A stretch of DNA of 5,559 nt, taken from positions 1-5,559 of the forward strand of contig JAJYBO010000209.1 in assembly GCA_021778975.1 (NCBI GenBank), in the 5' to 3' direction. Position 1 is the stretch's first letter. Every line of letters starts with the position of its first letter. The position numbers were made by a program, and so were the translations under genes. The notes beneath the pieces are model-generated. The model did not search any database and had not been told where the DNA came from. It saw nothing but the letters and a program-made list of their open reading frames with translations. This stretch comes from Deltaproteobacteria bacterium. Lineage in GTDB: Bacteria > Desulfobacterota > Desulfobacteria > Desulfobacterales > Desulfatirhabdiaceae. Shown here piece by piece: positions 1-5,476 of this stretch.

Positions 1-1450
1 CGATCTCGGACGGTGCGGCCGCCGTGTATCCACCGACAATGGATGCCAGTTGATTGACGAATCCCTTCATCTCTTCGGACTGTGCGTTCAGCTCTTCGGA
101 TGCGGATGCGGACTCTTCGGCGGTAGCGGCATTCTGCTGGGTGACTTTGTCCATTTCCACCACCGCTGTGCTGATTTGACCGATGCCCTGCGCCTGTTCG
201 TTGGACGCTGCGGCGATTTCCGCCACCAGTTCACCGACTTTTGCCGCATTCTGGGCGACTTCGTTAAAGGCGTCGTTGGTGCTTTTCACCAGCGACGATC
301 CGTCGCCGATTTTCTTGACCGTGCCTTCGATCAACGCCGCCGTGTTTTTGGCGGCGTCCGCGGCCCGCATGGCCAGGTTCCGCACTTCATCGGCCACAAC
401 CGCAAAGCCGGCGCCGGCTTCACCGGCCCGCGCCGCTTCCACCGCTGCGTTCAGCGCCAGCAGGTTGGTCTGGAACGCTATTTCATCAATGGTCTTGATG
501 ATTTTGGACGTTTCTTCGCTGGCTCTGGAAATTTCCTGCATGGATGTGGTCAACTGCGTCATGGAAGTATTGGCTCTGCCAACCACCTGATTTGCCTGTT
601 TCATCAGGCTATCGGCCTGCCCGGCGTTGGTGGCGTTCTGTTTGGTCATGGACGACATTTCTTCTAAAGAGGATGAGGTTTCTTCAACGGATGCCGCCTG
701 TTCCGACGACCCTTCCGCTAAGGACTGCGACGCCGAAGATACCTGACCCGCGGCCGAAGACACCTGATCCGCGGCTTCGGTCAGCCCATTGATGATTCGG
801 ATCAACCCCCTGGTGATGGACAGTGACAGATAGATGCCCAGGAACAGGGATATCGCAATGCCGAAAATAATCAGCGCCGTAAAGATCGCCGTAACGCTTT
901 TGATAAATCTATCGAATGCCGCATCGCTGTCTTTGGCGATTTTTACGTTCAGCGCAACGAGTTTATCCAGTTCCGGCGCACATTTGTTGTAAGCGTCCCG
1001 CGCCTGTCCATAGCTTAAAGCGCGGGCAGCATCATGATCGCCTTTTTCGGCCAGCGCAATGACCTGCTGATGTACTTTTTTCCAGGCGTTCCAGTCTTCG
1101 ACAAAGGTTTTCCACATCACGGCTTCTTCATCCGTCTGGGGCAGCGGTTCATAGATTTTCCACCCATCTTCGGCGCGCTTCCAGGCATCCGCCAAATTGG
1201 CGTATTGATGTTTGAGAATTTCCGGATCCTTCTCGTAGGCAATGGTGCGTTCGTAGCCCTGAATGGCGCTTTGGGCCTCGTTCATGCTTTGCAGGCCATA
1301 GACGCTTGGCAGACGGTTTCCGGCAACTTCATTTTGCGCCTTTTTGGCCACATTAAGCGACCAGTATCCCACGCCGCCGATGATTGCGGCGATAATGGCC
1401 ACGATCACGAATCCACCAATCAGTTTAACGCTCAATTTCATGTTCTTCAT
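1..1450 (-). CDS. Methyl-accepting chemotaxis protein, 3' end outside the window
   Basis: This is a transmembrane chemoreceptor that would control CheA kinase through CheW. The minus-strand frame is open from ATG 1450 to the window edge, giving 483 residues with no stop. The order is TM1 (about 8-30), a periplasmic helical sensor (about 34-182) resembling the 4HB_MCP type and Trp-rich (W90, W97, W113, W120, W123), TM2 (about 186-208), and a cytoplasmic coiled coil. The signalling tip is unmistakable: EIAFQTNLLALNAAVEAARA begins at residue 323, followed by GEAGAGFAVVADEVRNLA. Glu pairs at 256-257, 263-264, 445-446 and 452-453 are likely methylation sites. Only the start of a HAMP domain (SITRGL, about 211-216) lies between TM2 and the methylation helix. 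The strong ribosome site AGGAGG (1465-1460) is 9 nt from ATG 1450; an in-frame GTG at 1453 is the alternative. The gene follows the receiver-like gene by 31 bp and is probably co-transcribed with it. The ligand is unknown, and any C-terminal CheR-binding pentapeptide lies off the edge. Confidence 0.97.
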   Translation of the reverse strand, partial: MKNMKLSVKLIGGFVIVAIIAAIIGGVGYWSLNVAKKAQNEVAGNRLPSVYGLQSMNEAQSAIQGYERTIAYEKDPEILKHQYANLADAWKRAEDGWKIYEPLPQTDEEAVMWKTFVEDWNAWKKVHQQVIALAEKGDHDAARALSYGQARDAYNKCAPELDKLVALNVKIAKDSDAAFDRFIKSVTAIFTALIIFGIAISLFLGIYLSLSITRGLIRIINGLTEAADQVSSAAGQVSSASQSLAEGSSEQAASVEETSSSLEEMSSMTKQNATNAGQADSLMKQANQVVGRANTSMTQLTTSMQEISRASEETSKIIKTIDEIAFQTNLLALNAAVEAARAGEAGAGFAVVADEVRNLAMRAADAAKNTAALIEGTVKKIGDGSSLVKSTNDAFNEVAQNAAKVGELVAEIAAASNEQAQGIGQISTAVVEMDKVTQQNAATAEESASASEELNAQSEEMKGFVNQLASIVGGYTAAAPSEI

Positions 1451-1459
1451 CACGGCATT

Positions 1460-1467
1460 CCTCCTCG
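1460..1467 (-). promoter_or_regulatory. Ribosome binding site of the chemoreceptor gene
   Basis: The minus strand reads GAGGAGGA in the short gap after the stop of the receiver-like gene. It is 9 nt from ATG 1450 and 6 nt from GTG 1453. A strong site of its own means that translation of the chemoreceptor need not depend on coupling to the upstream gene. Confidence 0.8.
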
Positions 1468-1481
1468 AATTGTGTTGGGTA

Positions 1482-2006
1482 TTATGGCGTGTGGCGCACA
1501 TTGCGCCCCGCACGGTGAAGTTTTCCCGGATGATGGCCCGCCGACGCCGGCCGCCGAATATTGGCAGGTGAACATTCCGGGAAAGCATGGGAATCGGATT
1601 GTGTCAAATGCTGCAGACGGGCTTCCAGATCGCCGATGGTCGCCGACAGTTCTTCGGGCGTTAGCGGGTTCTGGATATGAACGTCTTGTGAAGGATTTAA
1701 ATAAGCGCCAATCCAGTCCGCGTTGCCCAGGCTGGAGATGACAATGACAGAAATATATGGGTGGTGACGGTGAAGCCATTCAATGAATTCAATACCAGCA
1801 CTTTGACGATTCTGCAAGATGTGAATGACCATTTTGAACGGACGCCGGGTTTTCAGGAAAAACACGATCCTGCGCCGCGCCTCGACATCGTTGACGGAGG
1901 ATTCGATGCTGAATCCGGCTCTGCGCAGATGGCGGATGATGGACGACGAAAGCCCGGATTTCTCGTCAACAATTAAAATGCGAATATGACGGCGGCTCGT
2001 TTTCAA
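1482..2006 (-). CDS. Degenerate (pseudo-)receiver domain protein
   Basis: This 174-residue protein has a stand-alone CheY-like receiver fold and no visible output domain. ILIVDEK at 10-16 matches receiver strand beta1 with the acidic pocket (D14, E15). SAGIEFIEWL (69-78) matches the loop and helix after the phosphorylation site, VIVISS (87-92) matches beta4 with its Ser/Thr, and NPLTPEEL (113-120) matches the normal KPF..EEL stretch. The phospho-acceptor Asp is missing: counting back from G71 puts I63 there, and 58-72 contains no Asp or Glu. The conserved Lys is N113. Classical phosphotransfer is therefore unlikely, and a phosphorylation-independent binding role is inferred. The tail from about 135 is rich in Pro, His, Arg and Gly and has no recognised fold. 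The start is TTG 2006, supported by AAGGA 9 nt upstream; the first in-frame ATG is M59, inside the domain. Its place ahead of the chemoreceptor suggests a signalling link. Gene identity is not known. Confidence 0.8.
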   Translation of the reverse strand: MKTSRRHIRILIVDEKSGLSSSIIRHLRRAGFSIESSVNDVEARRRIVFFLKTRRPFKMVIHILQNRQSAGIEFIEWLHRHHPYISVIVISSLGNADWIGAYLNPSQDVHIQNPLTPEELSATIGDLEARLQHLTQSDSHAFPECSPANIRRPASAGHHPGKLHRAGRNVRHTP

Positions 2007-2015
2007 TATAGCAAT

Positions 2016-2020
2016 TCCTT
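2016..2020 (-). promoter_or_regulatory. Ribosome binding site that decides the TTG start
   Basis: The minus strand reads AAGGA, followed by 9 nt (ATTGCTATA) and then TTG at 2006-2004. No in-frame ATG or GTG lies near it, so this site is the main reason for choosing TTG. A rare start codon implies modest translation. Confidence 0.65.
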
Positions 2021-2027
2021 TGAATCC

Positions 2028-2045
2028 CTCTCCGGGCGGGGAGAG
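2028..2045 (-). promoter_or_regulatory. GC-rich hairpin in the predicted leader of the receiver/chemoreceptor mRNA
   Basis: CTCTCC (2028-2033) and GGAGAG (2040-2045) form a 6-bp perfect stem with a 6-nt GC loop. In the minus-strand transcript it would fall between the predicted sigma-54 start (about 2062) and the ribosome site (2020-2016), ending only about 8 nt before it. No U-run follows, so it is not a typical terminator. It could modulate translation, or it could be a fragment of a dispersed CCCTCTCC...GGAGAG type repeat. Confidence 0.45.
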
Positions 2046-2072
2046 AGGATGGATAAAATCAGCCTGTTGTAG

Positions 2073-2089
2073 AGCATGATATGTGCCAA
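2073..2089 (-). promoter_or_regulatory. Sigma-54 (-24/-12) promoter for the receiver/chemoreceptor operon
   Basis: The minus strand reads TTGGCACATATCATGCT. Against the known consensus TTGGCACRNNNNTTGCW only one base differs (A for the first T of the -12 box), and the invariant GG and GC are exactly 10 nt apart. The C of GC at 2074 as -12 puts the start near 2062, giving a leader of about 56 nt before TTG 2006. Such promoters need an AAA+ enhancer-binding activator; the palindrome at 2177-2190 is centred about 122 bp upstream of this start. Sigma-54 control is common for motility and chemotaxis genes. Confidence 0.65.
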
Positions 2090-2175
2090 TGTATTTATAG
2101 AATGTGAATTCGATTCATCTATTTAAAATACAAGGTTTTTATGATTTGTAAAATTCAGTCGCCCCCTAAAAACAT

Positions 2176-2191
2176 GCGACATGAATGTCGC
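2176..2191. promoter_or_regulatory. Palindromic operator-like site 1
   Basis: GCGACAT-GA-ATGTCGC is a perfect inverted repeat with 7-bp arms and a 2-bp centre. It is the best of three related copies in this intergenic region. It is centred about 122 bp upstream of the predicted sigma-54 start, a usual distance for an enhancer-binding protein. A further half-site-like GTCGCC lies at 2158-2163. Confidence 0.6.
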
Positions 2192-2267
2192 CGTATCGGG
2201 GAAATTTCAAAAAAATACAGGAGAATCACCTATATAATATGTTGATATAATGTAACTATACATGTGA

Positions 2268-2281
2268 CGACATTTACGTCG
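2268..2281. promoter_or_regulatory. Palindromic operator-like site 2
   Basis: CGACATTTACGTCG matches the outer half-sites of site 1, with 5 of 6 arm pairs intact (one A/C mismatch). It starts 22 bp before site 3, about two helical turns, so dimers bound at both sites would lie on the same face of the DNA. Confidence 0.5.
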
Positions 2282-2289
2282 CTACCAAA

Positions 2290-2303
2290 CGACCTGAATG
2301 TCG
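2290..2303. promoter_or_regulatory. Palindromic operator-like site 3
   Basis: CGACCTGAATGTCG shares the right arm and centre of site 1, with 5 of 6 arm pairs intact. It ends 22 bp before the TTGACA hexamer facing the efflux genes. A protein bound here would sit just upstream of RNA polymerase, which suits an activator of the rightward operon, though repression is not excluded. Confidence 0.5.
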
Positions 2304-2325
2304 CTGCGCCTGCCCCGTTTTTAAC

Positions 2326-2354
2326 TTGACATTAAAATGTGAATTTAATAAACG
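2326..2354 (+). promoter_or_regulatory. Possible sigma-70-type promoter for the efflux operon
   Basis: A perfect TTGACA -35 hexamer lies at 2326-2331. The -10 is weak: TAAACG at 2349-2354 has the correct 17-bp spacer but matches only 3 of 6, while the better GATAAT (2355-2360) is 23 bp away. A strong -35 with a poor -10, next to operator-like sites 2 and 3, would fit a regulated promoter. Confidence is limited by the -10. Confidence 0.35.
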
Positions 2355-2393
2355 GATAATTAAAATGATTATTTTAAATTTTGTATTGACGAT

Positions 2394-2409
2394 CATCGTG
2401 GTCACGATG
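2394..2409. promoter_or_regulatory. Dyad next to the efflux ribosome site
   Basis: CATCGTG-GT-CACGATG is a perfect 7-bp-arm inverted repeat ending 7 bp before the ribosome site GGAGG. It could be a repressor operator between promoter and gene. In RNA it could form a 6-bp stem with a GGUC loop near the start codon. Its sequence differs from the three CGACAT palindromes, which suggests a second regulator. Confidence 0.45.
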
Positions 2410-2416
2410 CGATGTC

Positions 2417-2421
2417 GGAGG
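2417..2421 (+). promoter_or_regulatory. Ribosome binding site that decides the outer-membrane factor start
   Basis: GGAGG ends only 1 nt before ATG 2423, too close for normal initiation, but 7 nt before the in-frame GTG at 2429. The GTG is therefore the more likely start. Confidence 0.65.
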
Positions 2422-2428
2422 AATGTTT

Positions 2429-3808
2429 GTGAATCATGATGGAATAAAAATGGCTATGGCGCTGTTATGTCTTATGCTGGCCGGGTGCGCGGTGAATCAG
2501 GCGCGCGAGGTGCGGACATACCGGGATATACTCGATAAAAATACGACGGCGTCAACCGGTGTATATGAATCGGAGAACGCGCTCCGTCTTCAGGACGCTT
2601 TTCGGCTGGCCAACGCCAACAACGAGCAACTGGCCATTGCCGGAGAAAATTATCTTCAGGCGCTGATCAACAAGAACCGGGCTTTCTCCAATTTTTTGCC
2701 GATCATCGCGTTTACACCAACCTATATGCGCCAGGAGAAGACATCCATTGCTGCGGATAATCCGTTAATCGCCAAGTTTGTTCCGGAAAACGCCAACGAT
2801 ATGCAGGTGCAGGGGGGGCTCACATTGAGTCCGTTTCAGGATATACCCGCAGTGTGGTCCGCATCCGCCGAGGCCCGGCGACAGCAGGCGCTGCTGATAG
2901 ACAAACAGGCGGTTGTGCTGCTGGATGTCGCGCAAACCTATTATCAGGTCATGCACGCGGAACGGCAGGCGCAGGTTTTGAAGCATTCCGTACAACTGCA
3001 GGATCACAGTCTCAGGGATATGCAGGTGCGGTTCAAGGCCGGAACGGTGTCGCCGTTAGGTGTCGCTCAAACAGAGGCGCAACTGGCCGGAACCCGTACG
3101 TTGCAGATTCAGGCCGATAACGATGTCCGTAACGGACGGGCCGTGCTGGCCATGCTGATGGGGGTTTCGGCGGTTGAAGGCCCGCTGACCGGAGGGTTTG
3201 CAGCGCCGGAAATTCATCCAGATGCTACGTTTTTAATGAAACTGGCCGAGGCTCACCGTCCGGATCTCCGCGCGGCCCATGAACAAATCACCGCCGCGGC
3301 AAATCGTCTGGAAGCCGCATGGGGACGCTATTTTCCGTCGGTATCGCTCAATCTGACGCGGTATCTGTCTCGGGAAACTTTTCCCGGCGATTCAGACTGG
3401 ACATCCCTGATTCAGGTGCATATCCCCATATTTACGGCGGGTCTGGTGTATGCGGATGTCCGCACCGCGTATTCGCAACTGCGTCAGGCGCATCTGGTGG
3501 AATCGTGGGTGCAAAAAGAGATTCTCAAAGATATCCAGACGACGTTAGAAAATTTTACGGACGCCCAGAAAAGGCTGCACGAACGGGATATTCAGGTTGC
3601 AGCCGGTAAAGAAGCGCTTCATTACGCAGAATCGGCCTGCGAGTCAGGCGTGGGGACGAATCTGGATCGTATCACGGCGCAGGATGTACTGCTGAAAGCG
3701 GAGCTGGGACGCACCGATGAACAGTTCAATATAGATATCGCCTATCTTAGACTGCTGCGTTTTACGGGAATGATGACGCCGGATCTGAAGACATCGCTGA
3801 AAGGGTAA
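2429..3808 (+). CDS. TolC/NodT-type outer-membrane efflux lipoprotein
   Basis: This is the outer-membrane channel of a tripartite export system. It is 459 residues long from GTG 2429 (461 from ATG 2423), the usual size for OprM/NodT-like factors. A lipoprotein signal is clear: K7, a hydrophobic stretch 8-18 and the lipobox LAGC, with Cys20 as the lipidated residue. Position +2 is Ala, not Asp, which favours the outer membrane. Two outer-membrane efflux repeats follow, at about 52-240 and 272-455. Each contains a helix-to-strand turn of the family type (FLP at 89-91, YFP at 301-303), and the second strand region includes IPIFTAG (332-338). The helices between them are long and rich in Ala and Gln, as expected for the periplasmic tunnel. 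The membrane fusion gene starts 48 bp downstream on the same strand, so the two form an operon. No key part is missing. The substrate cannot be read from the sequence. Confidence 0.95.
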   Translation: MNHDGIKMAMALLCLMLAGCAVNQAREVRTYRDILDKNTTASTGVYESENALRLQDAFRLANANNEQLAIAGENYLQALINKNRAFSNFLPIIAFTPTYMRQEKTSIAADNPLIAKFVPENANDMQVQGGLTLSPFQDIPAVWSASAEARRQQALLIDKQAVVLLDVAQTYYQVMHAERQAQVLKHSVQLQDHSLRDMQVRFKAGTVSPLGVAQTEAQLAGTRTLQIQADNDVRNGRAVLAMLMGVSAVEGPLTGGFAAPEIHPDATFLMKLAEAHRPDLRAAHEQITAAANRLEAAWGRYFPSVSLNLTRYLSRETFPGDSDWTSLIQVHIPIFTAGLVYADVRTAYSQLRQAHLVESWVQKEILKDIQTTLENFTDAQKRLHERDIQVAAGKEALHYAESACESGVGTNLDRITAQDVLLKAELGRTDEQFNIDIAYLRLLRFTGMMTPDLKTSLKG

Positions 3809-3840
3809 CGCGACGGTCTCAAACACTATTTTGAACCCAA

Positions 3841-3844
3841 AGGA
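3841..3844 (+). promoter_or_regulatory. Ribosome binding site of the membrane fusion protein gene
   Basis: AGGA lies within AAAGGAAATAA, 12 nt before ATG 3857, with a T7 run just ahead of the start. The spacing is a little long, but no better start is nearby. The 48-bp gap between the two efflux genes holds no terminator-like stem. Confidence 0.5.
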
Positions 3845-3856
3845 AATAATTTTTTT

Positions 3857-5275
3857 ATGACACAGGATCATCAGCCAGATTCCACATCATCCGGCGCTGT
3901 TTCCAACTTGTTGCAAAACGGAATTTATCGCAAGCCGTCGCGTCGAATGGCCATACGCGGGGTCACTGGCGCGGTACTGTTCATTGTCATGCTGGCTGTC
4001 GGCATTCATTATTATATCAAAGCGCTGTACCACGAATCTACCGACGATGCGTTCGTTGACAGCCGGATCGTGGTCATCAGCCCTCGTGTGTCCGCGCATG
4101 TCGTTCAGGTGCATGTGCGTGACAACCAGCCGGTGAAAGCCGGAGATTTGCTGGTCAGTCTGGATCCGCGGGATTTTCAGGTCCGGCTGGATGCCGCGAA
4201 AGCCTCTCTGGAAGCCGCCCGTTCCGCCCGAAAATCGCAGGACATCAACGTAAAACTGACCACGATTACGGCAACCTCTCAGGTTTCCGAGGCCGAGGCG
4301 AGTGTCAAAACCGCGCAGGCCATGCTGAACGCGGCCAAAGCTCAGGCGGCCGCGGCGCTCAGTCACCGGGAGCAGGCGGTGGCGCAGCGCGCTTATGTCA
4401 GGGCGTCACTCGATCTGGCCAAGGCGGAAGCGATGGCGACATCCGCCCGACAGCAGCGCGACGCGGCGGATCTGAAGCGTTCTCAGGAAATGGCGGCGCG
4501 CCATACGATCAGCCCGCAACAACTGGATCATGCGGCCGCGGCCGCACGAATGTCCGCAGCGGATCTGGATGCCGCCCATAAAAAAGTTCAGGCGCAACAA
4601 GCGCTGGTGCAGCAATCCGAAGCCGGCCTGAAGGCGGCGGAAGACGACGTCCGTCAGGCCAGGGCGCAGATCGCCGTCCGTCAGGGACAGTTGGAACAGG
4701 CCATGGCGCGATTGACATCCGCCAAATCGGCCCCCCACAAGATGGCCCAGAGCAGCTCCCGCGCGCAGGTATCCGCAGCCGATGTGGAAAAGGCGCAGGC
4801 GGAGATGGAACAGGCCGCGCTGATGCTTTCATACACCCACATCTATGCGCCGGAAGATGGATTTGTGACGAAAAAAAGCGTTGAACCCGGATCGTTCGTT
4901 CAGGTAGGGCAGTCCCTGATGGCGATTGTAACGCCGGATCTATGGGTGACAGCCAATTTCAAAGAAACGCAGTTGACGCAGATGCAGGTGGGGCAGCCAG
5001 TGGAAATATCTGTGGATACTTATCCCGATGTCATTTTCAAGGGGCATGTGGATAGCATTCAGCATGGTTCCGGCGCCCGGTTCAGCCTGCTGCCGCCGGA
5101 AAACGCCACCGGCAATTTTGTCAAGGTGGTGCAGCGAATACCGGTCAAAATCGTGTTCGATCAGATGGCTGAGGTTCGAAAGTACCGGCTGGCGCCGGGT
5201 ATGTCGGTGGAGCCATCAGTGAATATCAAGGTCAAAAGCGTGGTCAACGTGGCCATGCCGCACATGTCGCCCTGA
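3857..5275 (+). CDS. EmrA/HlyD-family periplasmic membrane fusion protein
   Basis: This periplasmic adaptor would link an inner-membrane transporter to the outer-membrane channel encoded just upstream. The order is a cytoplasmic N-terminus (1-33), one membrane anchor (about 34-55), the EmrA-type entry STDDAFVDSRIVVISPRVS (61-79), the first lipoyl half (about 68-106), a long alpha hairpin (about 107-325), the second lipoyl half from Y326 (YTHIYAPEDGFV), and a beta-barrel with the EmrA-like stretch SLLPPENATGNFVKVVQR ending near 426. The C-terminal part includes LAPGMSVEPSV. The hairpin tip carries an RLS-like motif (R208, M212 for Leu, S219), the region known to touch TolC. At 472 residues it is about 80 longer than E. 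coli EmrA (390), nearly all in the Ala/Gln-rich hairpin arms of about 100 residues each. EmrA homologues usually pair with an EmrB-type MFS pump, but no such gene follows in the 284 bp left. emrA is the nearest family name, but orthology is not shown. Confidence 0.94.
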   Translation: MTQDHQPDSTSSGAVSNLLQNGIYRKPSRRMAIRGVTGAVLFIVMLAVGIHYYIKALYHESTDDAFVDSRIVVISPRVSAHVVQVHVRDNQPVKAGDLLVSLDPRDFQVRLDAAKASLEAARSARKSQDINVKLTTITATSQVSEAEASVKTAQAMLNAAKAQAAAALSHREQAVAQRAYVRASLDLAKAEAMATSARQQRDAADLKRSQEMAARHTISPQQLDHAAAAARMSAADLDAAHKKVQAQQALVQQSEAGLKAAEDDVRQARAQIAVRQGQLEQAMARLTSAKSAPHKMAQSSSRAQVSAADVEKAQAEMEQAALMLSYTHIYAPEDGFVTKKSVEPGSFVQVGQSLMAIVTPDLWVTANFKETQLTQMQVGQPVEISVDTYPDVIFKGHVDSIQHGSGARFSLLPPENATGNFVKVVQRIPVKIVFDQMAEVRKYRLAPGMSVEPSVNIKVKSVVNVAMPHMSP

Positions 5276-5376
5276 TGCCGCCCAGTCGAAAGACAAAGAA
5301 AAAAATGATGAAGCCGTCCGAAATTTGACTTTTTACAAGACCATCAAAACTGCGTTTCCCCTATTCAATTCACATG
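5276..5376. other. Downstream spacer without recognised features
   Basis: About 100 bp separate the membrane fusion gene from the first inverted-repeat element. Only a weak GTC-GAAA-GAC mini-stem followed by an A-rich run is visible, and no convincing factor-independent terminator. TTGACTTTTTACAAGACC resembles intergenic wording often seen in deltaproteobacterial genomes, but this is from memory only. Confidence 0.5.
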
Positions 5377-5471
5377 AATTAGGTGATTTCCAATAAAGAA
5401 CGCCCCTTACTTGAGGGGGGGGGGCAGGGGGGGCTCCGAATGGTATATTCTATTCTGGAAATCACCTTATT
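5377..5471. repeat. Inverted-repeat element with internal G tracts
   Basis: The outer arms (5377-5392 and 5456-5471) match at 15 of 16 positions, sharing the perfect core AGGTGATTTCCA/TGGAAATCACCT. They enclose a C4/G-run segment (5401-5434) with CCCCT-TACTTG-AGGGG, G10 (5415-5424) and G7 (5427-5433). The structure fits a small non-autonomous or dispersed intergenic repeat without coding capacity. In RNA the arms could form a long hairpin that might end or stabilise the efflux transcript. Confidence 0.65.
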
Positions 5472-5476
5472 ATACC

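Larger units (their letters stand above)
2007..2422. other. Divergent intergenic regulatory region
   Basis: This AT-rich stretch separates two operons transcribed away from each other, and no credible coding frame was found in it. It contains the leftward leader and hairpin, a -24/-12 promoter, three related palindromes, a TTGACA hexamer facing right, AT-rich dyads, and a 16-bp dyad next to the rightward ribosome site. Smaller dyads include TGAAT-TCG-ATTCA (2105-2117) and TTAAAAT-GATT-ATTTTAA (2360-2377). TATAAT hexamers at 2233-2238 and 2246-2251 have no convincing -35 partners. Confidence 0.8.

Noticed and set aside
50..1741. Long plus-strand open frames at 50-667, 183-590 and 1034-1741
   Set aside because: They lie opposite the chemoreceptor and receiver-like genes, their products are Cys/Gly/Phe-rich with no family resemblance, and the minus-strand frames give clear conserved domains.
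2028..2045. GC-rich stem as a transcription terminator
   Set aside because: No T-run follows the stem on either strand, and it lies ahead of a gene rather than after one.
2226..2251. TATAAT hexamers at 2233-2238 and 2246-2251 as promoters
   Set aside because: No -35 hexamer at a workable distance was found, and such hexamers are expected by chance in AT-rich DNA.
2176..2303. The three repeated palindromes as a CRISPR array
   Set aside because: The units are 14 bp, differ from each other, and are spaced 91 and 22 bp apart; no 25-40 bp direct repeats or regular spacers exist.
3887..4832. Minus-strand frames opposite the membrane fusion gene
   Set aside because: Antisense shadows of GC-rich Ala/Gln codons; the products have Arg/Gly/Pro-rich composition, no ribosome sites and no recognisable domains.
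5276..5340. Factor-independent terminator directly after the membrane fusion gene
   Set aside because: Only a 3-bp GTC/GAC stem precedes an A-rich run on the plus strand; this is too weak to call.
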